Shown here piece after piece: positions 27,115 through 36,086 of a stretch of 64,000 nt of DNA. The DNA lies in the NCBI RefSeq assembly GCF_003402535.2, contig NZ_AP025172.1:868001-932000 (forward strand). Direction: 5' to 3'. Under the pieces are notes generated by a model that was given only the letters and a program-made list of their open reading frames with translations, was not told the DNA's origin and made no database searches. Within the stretch, counting starts at the first letter, position 1, and each line of letters opens with the position of its first letter. The translations under genes were made by a program, and so were the position numbers. This stretch comes from Cupriavidus sp. P-10. GTDB taxonomy: Bacteria; Pseudomonadota; Gammaproteobacteria; Burkholderiales; Burkholderiaceae.

Positions 27115-28764
27115 TCACCGCGTGCCGCCGACCGTGCGGCCGCGTACGCCGGAGCGCAATCCGGCATCGTCGCGCAGATCGAAATGGGCGTAACCGGGGA
27201 ACAGCTGCGGTGCCTTGACATGCAGTGGCAGGCCGGCCAGCGTCAGTTCCCGCTGCCACGCATGCACGTGGCCGATCCCGGCGCGCACGGCCATCCCAGC
27301 GCGCCCCGCTTGCGCCGCGCTGGCACCGGCACGCCGGCCCATGCTCAGGATGTCGAGCAGCGCGTTGCCCATCAGCCGGTTGCGCCCGTGGATGCCGCCC
27401 GTAACCTCGCCCACGCAGTAAAGGCCCGGCACGCTCGTTGCGCTTTCCTTGTCGATGGCAACGCCACCATTCTGGTAGTGCAGGGTCGGATAGACCAGGA
27501 AAGGCTCCTGCGCCGCGTCCTGCCCGCACTTGTGCGCCAGATGGCGCAGCGTGACCAGCCGCTTGGCGAGGATGCCGGGATTCTCCATTTCGAGCGTCGG
27601 CGTGTCGAGGAACACCCCGACCTGTCCGCCCCGCTCGATGCCGCGGCCCTGCGCGCACTCGCGCAGGATGGCCGAGGCCACGATGTCCCGGGGCTTGAGT
27701 TCATCGACAAAGCGCTCGCCCTCGCCGTTGAGCAGCCGGGCGCCCGCCGAGCGCGCCGCTTCCGAGATCAGGCCGCCCGCCAGGTGCGGCGGGTAGGCGA
27801 TGCCGGTGGGGTGGTACTGGAACGAATCGAGCTCGCGCAGGCGCGCCCCGAGGCGATAGGCAAGCACCAGGCCGTCCGCGGTGGCGCCGTAGTGATTGGA
27901 GGTGGGGAAGCTGTTCAGGTGCAGGCGCCCCGCCCCGCCGGTGGCGAGAATCACGGCACGCGCGCGCACCAGCATGAAGGTTCGCCATTCGAGGTTGTAG
28001 ATCACGGCGCCGGCGCAGCGGCCCCGTTCGTCGGACAGCAGCTCGACCGCGGGGCAGCGGTTCCACACCGCAACCCCCGGTTCCAGGTCCACGGCCTCGC
28101 GCAGCACGCGCATCATCTCCAGCCCGGTGTAGTCCCGATAGGACAGGATGCGCGCGGCCGACGCCCCGCCTGGCTTCTTGCGCAGCAGGTTGCCGCCAAA
28201 GGGCCGGTCCTCTTCCTGGTCAAACATCATGCCCAGCCGGATCAGCCAGCGGATGACATCGGGCCCGTCCATCACCATCTGCGCAACCAGTTCCGGCTCG
28301 CCGCGGAAATGACCGGCGCGCAATGTGTCCTCGAAGTGCAGCTGGGGACTGTCATCCTCGCCGATGGCCGCCTGGATGCCGCCCTCGGCCATCACGGTAT
28401 TGCTGTCGCCAAGGCGCAGCTTGGTGGCCAGGATCACCTGTGCGCCCTGCCCGGCCGCCGTGAGCGCTGCCGCGCAGCCGCCTCCGCCGCCGCCGATGAT
28501 CAGCACATCGGTGGAGACGAGTTGGGCGCCGGCAATGTCGACATCGTCAATCAGCGCATTAGCCTGCAGACAGCGCGCAAGATCCGGCTGGCAGGGCTCG
28601 CCGCGGTTCACGCCAACGGCCAGCGCAACGCGCGCATTGGGACCGTGGTCTGGGTGATAGCCCTTGAGCAGCGCTTCGACGCTGTCGTCGTCGCTGCGCA
28701 TCGCTGTCGCGACGCCGGGCCGGTACCGCCGGCGCGCTTCATCGTATGGGATGCCGGTTGGCAT
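27115..28764 (-). CDS. Fumarate reductase/succinate dehydrogenase-type flavoprotein
   Basis: 549 residues. An unusual N-terminal extension of about 85 residues precedes the FAD Rossmann motif VLIIGGGGGGCAAALTAAG. Substrate-site hallmarks are present: SFQYHPTGIAYP, GLISEAARSAGARLLN and GERFVDELKPRD. The segment that in SdhA/FrdA holds the covalent-FAD histidine (SHTVAAQGG) here reads SNTVMAEGG, so FAD is probably noncovalent, as in L-aspartate oxidase and soluble fumarate reductases. No membrane anchor genes accompany it. It sits between the iron-sulfur and NuoF-like genes. L-aspartate oxidase activity is less likely given those partners. Confidence 0.85.
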   Translation of the reverse strand: MPTGIPYDEARRRYRPGVATAMRSDDDSVEALLKGYHPDHGPNARVALAVGVNRGEPCQPDLARCLQANALIDDVDIAGAQLVSTDVLIIGGGGGGCAAALTAAGQGAQVILATKLRLGDSNTVMAEGGIQAAIGEDDSPQLHFEDTLRAGHFRGEPELVAQMVMDGPDVIRWLIRLGMMFDQEEDRPFGGNLLRKKPGGASAARILSYRDYTGLEMMRVLREAVDLEPGVAVWNRCPAVELLSDERGRCAGAVIYNLEWRTFMLVRARAVILATGGAGRLHLNSFPTSNHYGATADGLVLAYRLGARLRELDSFQYHPTGIAYPPHLAGGLISEAARSAGARLLNGEGERFVDELKPRDIVASAILRECAQGRGIERGGQVGVFLDTPTLEMENPGILAKRLVTLRHLAHKCGQDAAQEPFLVYPTLHYQNGGVAIDKESATSVPGLYCVGEVTGGIHGRNRLMGNALLDILSMGRRAGASAAQAGRAGMAVRAGIGHVHAWQRELTLAGLPLHVKAPQLFPGYAHFDLRDDAGLRSGVRGRTVGGTR

Positions 28765-28779
28765 GTTTGTCTGCCCCCG

Positions 28780-29418
28780 TCAGCGCGGCGGCTGCGCGCC
28801 TGGTGCGTCAAAGTCGATCGTCATCGCGCCGCTTTCGATCTGTTGCAGGCGCAGCATGAGATTGGCGGGCCGCAGCGTCTGGGCCGCGATCATGCGCCGC
28901 ACGAACAGGCCGAGATGGTTGGGGCGGATATGCTCGGGGCAGGCCAGCGTGCAGAGGTTGCACATGACACATTCGTCGAAGACCTGGCTGGCGGCGCTGA
29001 GCTTGCCCTCCACGGCGAACTGCACGCCCTGCTGGACCGCCAGCTCCTTCGGACAGGCGCGGTCGCAACCGCTGCAGTGGCGGCAATGGGCGGCCTCGGG
29101 GAACACCGTGGAAATCGTCCGCAAGGCTTCCCAGCTCTCGCCGACCTCCTCCATGCGATAGACGTGCCGCTCCGACGCCGTGAAGTAGTCCAGGAACGCG
29201 ACCTGCATGCCGTCTTCCACCAGCGTCTCGCAGGCCAGCGCCGTGCGTACATCCTGCTCGCCGCTGCGCCGCACCATGACCCGGCACGAGCCGCAGACGC
29301 CCTGGCCCATGCAGCCCACGCCTTCAACCAGCGTCTCCCCTGCGTGCAGGAAGGCCTGCAGGATGGAACAGTTTGCCGGTGCCTCGAGCTGCCGCCCTTC
29401 CACGCTCAGACGTACCAT
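28780..29418 (-). CDS. Iron-sulfur subunit (2Fe-2S plus two 4Fe-4S) of the reductase
   Basis: 212 residues. The N-terminal plant-type ferredoxin domain has GCMGQGVCGSCRV and ACET (2Fe-2S). The C-terminal alpha-helical ferredoxin domain has CRHCSGCDRACP and CVMCNLCTLACP, two complete CxxCxxCxxxCP motifs, so two 4Fe-4S clusters rather than the 4Fe-4S/3Fe-4S pair of classic SdhB. It is first in the operon, 15 bases before the flavoprotein gene. It probably wires the NuoF-like subunit to the FAD subunit. Confidence 0.87.
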   Translation of the reverse strand: MVRLSVEGRQLEAPANCSILQAFLHAGETLVEGVGCMGQGVCGSCRVMVRRSGEQDVRTALACETLVEDGMQVAFLDYFTASERHVYRMEEVGESWEALRTISTVFPEAAHCRHCSGCDRACPKELAVQQGVQFAVEGKLSAASQVFDECVMCNLCTLACPEHIRPNHLGLFVRRMIAAQTLRPANLMLRLQQIESGAMTIDFDAPGAQPPR

Positions 29419-29449
29419 TGTGCACTCTGTGGTATGGGGGACGCCAAAT

Positions 29450-29468
29450 GCACACTGGCGCCATGTGC
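29450..29468. promoter_or_regulatory. Near-palindrome in the divergent reductase/transporter promoter region
   Basis: GCACA-C-TGGCGCCA-TGTGC: a central 8-bp palindrome with GCACA/TGTGC arms and one extra base on the left. It lies 32 bases from the iron-sulfur gene and 58 from the transporter start. A related TTGTGCAC occurs at about 29418. It probably binds a regulator controlling both directions; the regulator is not encoded adjacently. Confidence 0.45.
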
Positions 29469-29525
29469 GAAAAGATCATATAAAAAACCATAGCACACCG
29501 AAGGTCTTTGCCTAGGGGAAGTCGC

Positions 29526-30968
29526 ATGAAGACGATGTGGAAGCCGCTTGCGCCGGTGATTGCAGCGATCTTGGTCGCGCTGGCCCCCGCCCCGGAGGGA
29601 CTACAACAGCACACGTGGTTCTACTTCGCCATCTTCATTGGCGTGATTGTCGGGCTGATGCTTGAGCCCATTCCCGGTGCGGCCATCGGGCTGATCGCCG
29701 TGACCGTCGTGACGGTCTTCTGCGAATGGGTGTTCTACAGTCCCGAGCAGCTCGCGAAGCCTGGCTTCAACCCGGCGAACGCCGCCCTCGCCTGGGCGCT
29801 TTCCGGTTTCGCCAACAGCACGGTGTGGCTGATCTTTGGCGCCTTCATGTTCGCGCTGGGATACGAAAAGACCGGCCTGGGCAGGCGCATCGCCTTGCTG
29901 CTGGTGCGGGCGATGGGCCGCAAGACGCTCACGCTGGGCTATGCGGTGATGATGGCCGATGCGTTGCTGGCGCCCTTCACCCCTTCAAATACGGCGCGCA
30001 GCGGCGGCACGATCTTTCCCGTGATCCGCAACCTGCCGCCGCTCTATGACTCGAAGCCGAACGATCCGTCGGCGCGGCGGATCGGGTCGTACATCATGTG
30101 GACCGCGATCGCCACCACGTGCGTGACCAGTTCGATGTTCCTTACCGCGCTGGCGCCCAACCTGCTCGCCGCCGAGCTGATCCGCAAGACCGCCCAGGTC
30201 GACCTGAGCTGGATGCAGTGGTTCATGGCCTTCGCGCCCGTGGGGATCCTGCTGTTGCTGGCCGTGCCGCTGCTCGCGTACCTGCTGTATCCGCCGGAAG
30301 TGAAGCAAGGCACCGAAGTGCCGGCCTGGGCGGCGCAAGAACTCCAGAAGATGGGCCCGCCAAGCCGGCGCGAGCTTCTGCTCGGGGTCCTGGTGCTGAT
30401 CGCCCTGGCGCTGTGGATATTCGGGGACAAGCACGTCAATGCGACCACTGCGGCCCTGATGGTCATTGGCCTGATGCTGGTGACCGGTGTCGTGACCTGG
30501 GACGACATGCTCGCCAACAAGCAGGCCTGGAACACCCTGGCCTGGTTTGCGACACTGATCGCGCTGGCGGACGGCCTGAGCCGGACCGGCTTCGTCAAGT
30601 GGTTCTCCGACACCATGGCAGGCCACATGAGCGGCTTTCCGCCACTGGCGGCGGTAGTGATCCTGGTGCTGGTCTTCTACTTCACGCATTACATGTTCGC
30701 CAGCGTCACCGCCCATACGACGGCAATGCTTCCGGTCATGCTCAGCGTCGGCTCCACCATTCCCGGCATGCCAATGGAAGCGTTTGCGCTGATGCTGGCC
30801 CTCACGCTGGGCCTGATGGGCATCCTCACACCGTACGGCACCGGGCCCAGCCCGGTCTATTTCGGCAGCGGCTACCTCCCCGCCGGCGATTACTGGAGGC
30901 TTGGCGCAATCTTTGGGGTCATCTACATCGTTGTATTCCTGTTGATCGGCGTGCCGCTCTTGTTCTGA
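29526..30968 (+). CDS. DASS-family (SLC13-like) dicarboxylate transporter
   Basis: About 480 residues with 11-12 predicted membrane segments. The DASS substrate motif APFTPSNTARSGGTIFPV lies near residue 155 and a second, YGTGPSPVYFGSGY, near the C-terminus. It imports di- or tricarboxylates with sodium or by antiport. ATG 29526 follows AGGGGAAG; the earlier start would overlap that site. Divergent orientation from the fumarate-reductase operon suggests it feeds that pathway. Confidence 0.9.
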   Translation: MKTMWKPLAPVIAAILVALAPAPEGLQQHTWFYFAIFIGVIVGLMLEPIPGAAIGLIAVTVVTVFCEWVFYSPEQLAKPGFNPANAALAWALSGFANSTVWLIFGAFMFALGYEKTGLGRRIALLLVRAMGRKTLTLGYAVMMADALLAPFTPSNTARSGGTIFPVIRNLPPLYDSKPNDPSARRIGSYIMWTAIATTCVTSSMFLTALAPNLLAAELIRKTAQVDLSWMQWFMAFAPVGILLLLAVPLLAYLLYPPEVKQGTEVPAWAAQELQKMGPPSRRELLLGVLVLIALALWIFGDKHVNATTAALMVIGLMLVTGVVTWDDMLANKQAWNTLAWFATLIALADGLSRTGFVKWFSDTMAGHMSGFPPLAAVVILVLVFYFTHYMFASVTAHTTAMLPVMLSVGSTIPGMPMEAFALMLALTLGLMGILTPYGTGPSPVYFGSGYLPAGDYWRLGAIFGVIYIVVFLLIGVPLLF

Positions 30969-31144
30969 AACGGAGCGTCCGATCCATGCTGCACCACACT
31001 TTCCTCCGTCACGAGCCGGCCGCAAGCGGCGATCCGCCTGCGCGCCGGAACGCTTCACGAAGTCGGAGATTCATCATTGGCTACAGTCGGCGCCTTACCA
31101 TGCGATCAGCGCGCTGGCAAATCATGAGGCTCAGGGACTGGAAC

Positions 31145-32044
31145 ATGGCAAGACTACCGAGATTTTCCCGCGGGGCGGTCGCCGCGCTCAGTTGCCTCTG
31201 CCTGCTCGGCCTCGGTGCAACGCATGCCTGCGCGCGCCAGGCTTTCGCCTCGCCAGAAGCGGCCATGGCGGCATTTGGCCAGGCCGTTCTCAATGACGAC
31301 GAGACGGCCATGCGAGCCATGCTGGGCACGAGCTTCCGCGACGTCATCCCCCCGGTCGGCGCCGAGATGCGGAACAAGTTCAACCAGGCCTGGGCGCAGT
31401 CGCGTCGCGTGCAGCAATGGGAAAAGCACGCGTTCATCGTCGTCGGCGACGACGGATGGACCCTGCCCGTGCCTCTGCTCAAATCGGCAGATGGCTGGGA
31501 GTTCGACACACTGGCAGGCGCCCGGGAAATGCGCGTGCGCCGTATCGGACGGAACGAGCTCGCAGTGGTCCAGACCATGCTGGCCATCTGCGACGCGCAG
31601 ACCGAATACGCCCAGACGACCCACGATGGCGAGAAGCGGCTGGTCTATGCCGGCAGGCTCTCCAGTTCCCCGGGCAAGCAGGACGGGCTCTACTGGCCGA
31701 CCGGTCCGAACGAGCCACCGAGCCCGCTCGGACCGGCATTCCGTGACGCCGGCACGCGCAATGCAAGCAAGGAGGGCTACCACGGCTACCATTACAAGCT
31801 CCTCACCTCGCAGGGACCACACGGCGACGGCGGCACCTTGAACTATGTCGTCGACGGCAAGCTGTTCGGCGGCTTCGCGGTCATGGCCTGGCCGGTACGC
31901 TACGGGGACACCGGCGTGATGAGCTTCATCGTCAGCCACAAGGGCCAGGTCTATGAGCGCGACCTTGGAACCAACAGCGCCGCTAGGGCAGCGGCAACGA
32001 CATCCTTTGATCCGGCGTCCGGCTGGCGCAAGGTGTCGCCATGA
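31145..32044 (+). CDS. DUF2950-family exported protein
   Basis: 299 residues. The Sec signal peptide (AVAALSCLCLLGLGATHACA) is followed by the DUF2950 pattern: FASPEAAMAAFGQAVLNDDE, GWEFDTLAGAREMRVRRIGRNE, DGLYWPTGPNEPPSPLGP, GYHYKLLTSQGP and FGGFAVMAWPVRYGDTGVMSFIV. The in-frame ORF extends far upstream inside the transporter gene, but ATG 31145, followed directly by the signal peptide, is the sensible start. The stop overlaps the DUF3300 start by four bases; the two families are commonly paired. Function unknown, periplasmic. Confidence 0.88.
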   Translation: MARLPRFSRGAVAALSCLCLLGLGATHACARQAFASPEAAMAAFGQAVLNDDETAMRAMLGTSFRDVIPPVGAEMRNKFNQAWAQSRRVQQWEKHAFIVVGDDGWTLPVPLLKSADGWEFDTLAGAREMRVRRIGRNELAVVQTMLAICDAQTEYAQTTHDGEKRLVYAGRLSSSPGKQDGLYWPTGPNEPPSPLGPAFRDAGTRNASKEGYHGYHYKLLTSQGPHGDGGTLNYVVDGKLFGGFAVMAWPVRYGDTGVMSFIVSHKGQVYERDLGTNSAARAAATTSFDPASGWRKVSP

Positions 32045-33180
32045 ACCCGCGTGCCCTGACCACAGCCTGCTGTGCCCTGCTTGTGCTGGCCGGGTGCGAA
32101 AGCGCCGGTCCGCCCGCAGCGGGTACGGCCACGCCGGCGCTGTCCCGGGAAGGCGCGGTGCAGGTCCAGAAGGAGCCCGCGCCTTACCAGGCTGAAGAAA
32201 TCGAGGCGCTGGTCGCGCCGATCGCACTCTACCCCGATCCGCTGCTGGCACAGGTCCTGATGGCGTCCACTTACCCGCTGGAGGTCGCCCTCGCCGCGCG
32301 CTGGAGCAAGGCGCATCCGAACCTCAAGGGCGATGACGCCGTCAAGGCAGTGCAGAACGAATCCTGGGACGTCAGCGTGAAGTCACTGGTGGCGTTTCCG
32401 CAGATCCTTGCGCCAATGGGCGACAAGCTGGACTGGACGCAAAAACTCGGCGATGCATTCCTGGCCCAGCAGAAGGACGTGTTCAATGCCGTGCAGCGCC
32501 TGCGCGTGCGCGCGCAGCAAGCCGGCCACCTCAAGTCGGGCGCGCAGCAGACCGTGACCGTGGACACCGTGACCTCCGGTGAAGCCGCGCCGCAGACCAT
32601 CGTACGCATCGAGCCGGCGGATCCCGCGGTGATCTATGTGCCGGTGTACGACCCCGCGATCGTCTACGGCGGCTGGGGCTACGCGGGGTATCCCTACTAC
32701 TACTGGCCGCCCTACGGCCCCTACTACCCCGGCGATGCCTTCCTGGGAGGCATCGCCTGGGGCATCGGCCTGGCCGGGGCCATTGCCATATTCGGCGACT
32801 GCGACTGGAACAACGGCGGGGTCCATGTGGAGCACCACAAGGCCCGCAACATCGACCGCAACTTCGACGCCAGCAAGTTCGAGGGAGGCCGCTGGCAGCA
32901 CGACGCCCGACACCGCCAGGGTGTTGCCTATCGCGACAATGCCACGCGGGAGAGATATGGCAGGAGCATGGCCGATGCGGGGGGCCGCAACGGCTTTCGC
33001 GGGCGCGATGCTGCCGGGGGCCGGGACAACGGCTTCCAGGGCGTGGACAGCGGCGGCAGAGCGGTGCAGCGTGATGCCAATCGCGGCAGCGCGAGCCTGC
33101 GTTCGGGCGCCGGCGGCTTCGGCGGTGGCGCGCGCGGCGGTGGCTTTGGCGGCGGACGAGGTGGCGGGGGACGACGTTAG
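32041..33180 (+). CDS. DUF3300-family lipoprotein with Gly/Arg-rich tail
   Basis: 379 residues. Lipobox LVLAGC gives a lipoprotein signal. DUF3300 occupies about residues 50-240 (IEALVAPIALYPDPLLAQVLMASTYP; SVKSLVAFPQILAPMGD; VIYVPVYDP). A Tyr/Trp/Gly/Pro stretch follows (GYPYYYWPPYGPYYPGD), then HHKARNIDRN, RHRQGVAYRD and a low-complexity Gly/Arg C-terminus (GGFGGGRGGGGRR). Translationally coupled to DUF2950. Function unknown; probably envelope-associated. Confidence 0.9.
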   Translation: MNPRALTTACCALLVLAGCESAGPPAAGTATPALSREGAVQVQKEPAPYQAEEIEALVAPIALYPDPLLAQVLMASTYPLEVALAARWSKAHPNLKGDDAVKAVQNESWDVSVKSLVAFPQILAPMGDKLDWTQKLGDAFLAQQKDVFNAVQRLRVRAQQAGHLKSGAQQTVTVDTVTSGEAAPQTIVRIEPADPAVIYVPVYDPAIVYGGWGYAGYPYYYWPPYGPYYPGDAFLGGIAWGIGLAGAIAIFGDCDWNNGGVHVEHHKARNIDRNFDASKFEGGRWQHDARHRQGVAYRDNATRERYGRSMADAGGRNGFRGRDAAGGRDNGFQGVDSGGRAVQRDANRGSASLRSGAGGFGGGARGGGFGGGRGGGGRR

Positions 33181-33231
33181 GCAACCCATGTCCGTCTGGC
33201 ACTTACCAACCCTTCCGGGAAGGATCGCAAG

Positions 33232-34737
33232 ATGCTCACAAGACTGAAAGCGGCGTTCAGCTACTTCAATAGCGTGGTCCCGTTCCGGCTGGGACCCGCC
33301 CTGATCACGACGGCCGTGCTGGTCACCCTGCTGCTGGTGCCGGTGCCAGAGGGGCTTACGCCCAAGGCCTGGGGCCTGGTTGCCATCTTTCTGACAACCA
33401 TCGTCGCGATCATCCTGAAGGTCATGCCGATCGGGGTGATGGCGATGATGGCGATCGTGGTCCTGTCGCTGTCGCAGGTGACTTCGACCTCGTCCAAGGG
33501 CGCGATCGCCGATGCGCTGACCGCCTTCGACAATCCGCTGATCTGGTTGATCGTGGTGGCGATCCTGATTTCCCGCGGCGTGAAGAAGACCGGCCTGGGC
33601 ACCCGTATCGGCCTGATTTTCATCTCCCTGATGGGGAAACGGACGATAGGCATCGGCTACGGTCTGGTCACGTGTGAACTGGTACTGGCGCCCTTCACGC
33701 CGAGCAATACCGCGCGCGGTGGCGGCATCGTGCATCCGATCATGAAGTCGATCGCCAACGCATTCGACTCCGACCCGGCCACGGGCACCGAGGGCAAGGT
33801 CGGCACCTACCTGGCGTTGGTCAACTATCACGCCAACCCTATCTCGTCGGCGATGTTCGTGACCGCCACCGCCCCGAACCCGCTGGTGGTGGACTACATC
33901 GCCAAGGCGACCAATCAGAATCTGCATCTGAGCTGGACGGACTGGGCGCTTTGCATGTTGGTGCCCGGCCTGCTATGTATGCTGCTGATGCCGCTGGTGA
34001 TCTATGTGTTGTCGCCGCCGCAGCTCAAGGCCACACCCAACGCGGTGGAATACGCGCACGCCGAGCTTGCAAAGATGGGGCCTGTGTCGCCGAAGGAAAT
34101 GGTCATGATTTTCACCTTCGCGCTGCTGCTGCTACTGTGGGCCAACGTTCCGGCGATGCTGTTCGGTCCGGCGCTAACGCTGGACCCGACGGTGGTCGCC
34201 TTGGTCGGCCTGTTCGTGCTGATCATTACCGGCACCATCGACTGGGATGACGTGCTGTCCGAGAAGAGCGCCTGGGACACGCTGATCTGGTTCGGTGCGC
34301 TGATCATGCTGGCCGAGCAACTGAACAAGCAGGGTGTGATCGGGTGGTTCTCTAAGGGCATGAGCGACGCGATCGTGGCCAGCGGCATTGGCTGGGGCGG
34401 CACGGCCGCGATCCTGGTGGCGGTCTTCGTTTTCTCGCACTACCTGTTTGCCAGCACGACGGCGCACATCAGTGCGATGATGCTCGCCTTCCTGACGGTC
34501 GGAGTCCATCTGATACCGCCAGCGTATGTGGTGCCGTTCATGCTGCTGATGGCGGCCGGCTCGGCGATCATGATGACGCTGACCCACTATGCGACGGGCA
34601 CCTCGCCGATCATCTTCGGCAGCGGCTTTGTCACGATGGGAACCTGGTGGCGCGTCGGTTTTGTGATGTGCGTGGTGGAGCTGCTGATCTTTGCCGTGGT
34701 CGGGAGCGTCTGGTGGAAAGTGCTTGGCTTCTGGTGA
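33232..34737 (+). CDS. Second DASS-family anion transporter
   Basis: 501 residues with about 12 membrane segments. APFTPSNTARGGGIVHPI near residue 157 and YATGTSPIIFGSGFV near residue 450 are the paired DASS motifs. It is related to, but clearly diverged from, the transporter at 29526. GGAAGG precedes ATG 33232. Substrate is probably a di- or tricarboxylate such as succinate, malate, citrate or tartrate. Confidence 0.9.
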   Translation: MLTRLKAAFSYFNSVVPFRLGPALITTAVLVTLLLVPVPEGLTPKAWGLVAIFLTTIVAIILKVMPIGVMAMMAIVVLSLSQVTSTSSKGAIADALTAFDNPLIWLIVVAILISRGVKKTGLGTRIGLIFISLMGKRTIGIGYGLVTCELVLAPFTPSNTARGGGIVHPIMKSIANAFDSDPATGTEGKVGTYLALVNYHANPISSAMFVTATAPNPLVVDYIAKATNQNLHLSWTDWALCMLVPGLLCMLLMPLVIYVLSPPQLKATPNAVEYAHAELAKMGPVSPKEMVMIFTFALLLLLWANVPAMLFGPALTLDPTVVALVGLFVLIITGTIDWDDVLSEKSAWDTLIWFGALIMLAEQLNKQGVIGWFSKGMSDAIVASGIGWGGTAAILVAVFVFSHYLFASTTAHISAMMLAFLTVGVHLIPPAYVVPFMLLMAAGSAIMMTLTHYATGTSPIIFGSGFVTMGTWWRVGFVMCVVELLIFAVVGSVWWKVLGFW

Positions 34738-35027
34738 ACACGCAGCCGAACGGCGGCCGAATCCGCACCAAACAGCGGACGCTTGACGCGGGTCGCAACT
34801 GACGTGGGATCGTCGGCCACTCACGAACCATTGCCGCCCTTTGAGGAATGGCTTGCGCATGGGAATTTGTTCTCGTCGACACTCATTCGTGCCACCATCG
34901 GCTGCGGGCAAGGGATGCTTTCTTTTGTCGGAGGAGGCTTCTTCAGTCTGGCTCTCTACGAGCCTGCGAAGGCGGCGTTGTGCGACAACTGACCCCGCCG
35001 TTTCTACCCAGCACGGAGGAGGTGAAA
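34738..35027. other. Gene-free stretch
   Basis: 290 bases between the transporter and the small basic protein gene; no feature recognised beyond the strong ribosome binding site at its right end. Confidence 0.4.
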
Positions 35028-35297
35028 ATGGTCGAATCAAGAAATGGACTTTGGAGGGGGACGGGCGCAATGCTGGCCGCAGCCGGACTCCTGGCCCTAT
35101 CGGGGGCTGCCCTTGCCACCAACCAGTCGCAACAGCGCCAACAAGGCAGGGACGCAAACCAGGCTGCCAAACAGGAAGCGCGCACGGGCAAGATCGACTG
35201 CCGGGCGGCAAACCAGAAGAGCAACTCGCAGTGCCGGCAAGACAAGCGCGACACGAAGCAGGAGGGCCGCCAGGAAAAACGGGACATCAAGTACTAG
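35028..35297 (+). CDS. Small exported Gln/Lys/Arg-rich protein
   Basis: 89 residues. GGAGGAGG precedes ATG 35028. Signal peptide (GAMLAAAGLLALSGAALA) then a highly charged, Gln-rich mature part (NQSQQRQQGRDANQAAKQEA; CRAANQKSNSQCRQDKRDTK) with two cysteines and a KRDIKY end. Likely periplasmic, probably helical or disordered. I do not recognise a named family. Confidence 0.65.
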   Translation: MVESRNGLWRGTGAMLAAAGLLALSGAALATNQSQQRQQGRDANQAAKQEARTGKIDCRAANQKSNSQCRQDKRDTKQEGRQEKRDIKY

Positions 35298-35382
35298 CGC
35301 GGCTGGTGCTGGCCGACGAAACGATGCTACGTATTCGTGCGGCCGCTTTCTGGCGCGGCCCTGTTCATGCGAAACCGGCCAA

Positions 35383-35730
35383 CTACGGCCACTCGACTGC
35401 GCTCTCAGGCCGACATTCGGGCAGCCCGGGCACGACTAGCGTGCTGGCCCTGTCAGATACGGCCGCGCGATCGGATGTGCCGATCCTGTTGGCGCCGGTG
35501 GCGCGATCACGGACGCCAGCCCGGTCACTGGTGACCGGCGGGTTGCTACCAGCGGCTCGATTGGTGCCGCTGGTGCCGCGCCCACCGCCGGATGCGCGGC
35601 CCCAAAATTCGCCACGCCTGTCAGCATCGGGTACATTACGACCGAATTTTTCGGGCGAGGCGTTGTCGCGATAGGCAACGCCCTTTCGATGACTCGCGTC
35701 GTGGTTCCAGGACAGCGATGAGTGCGTCAA
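35383..35730 (-). pseudogene. Remnant of a DUF3300 C-terminus
   Basis: The frame reads SWNHDASHRKGVAYRDNASPEKFGRNVPDADRRGEFWGRASGGG, matching the segment WQHDARHRQGVAYRDNATRERYGR of the intact DUF3300 protein at 32041. The DUF3300 core is missing upstream, and the tail degenerates into Ser/Arg/Asp-rich sequence. It lies on the opposite strand to the intact gene, so this is a residue of a second copy rather than a tandem duplication. Confidence 0.65.
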
Positions 35731-36086
35731 TCCGCACCCAGACGAAGGTGTCCGTCACCAGATGCCGACGCGTCCGCCCTATTCGCCTTTTGACCATAGA
35801 GCGGCTGGGAACTGAATGCAATCCGCCCGCGCCTGATGAGTCAACGAAGGCAACCTTGGCGCCTGACCCGCCCGGCTTTACAAAGCAAGCCAATCGACCT
35901 GACTGGCGGGAAAAGCATAGCCGGGTCTCGAGAGCCTCTCGAGAGCCATCGCTTCGCATCACCGATTTCTATCATTTGGAATAGCGATGGCCCGACGCTC
36001 AACCGCGTTCTCCAGGCCCGGCCAGAAAGCGAAAGCGGCCAATACCTGTTCTGCATACGAACGCTCCGGCAAGGAGGCGCGCCCCC
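35731..36086. other. Gene-free stretch
   Basis: About 355 bases with no recognised gene; the AAGGAGG serving the next gene is at about 36070-36076. Confidence 0.4.

Noticed and set aside
27106..29493. 795-codon plus-strand ORF
   Set aside because: It lies antisense to the iron-sulfur, flavoprotein and NuoF-like genes, is His/Arg/Gln-rich without a recognisable domain, and is explained by high GC at third positions of the real genes.
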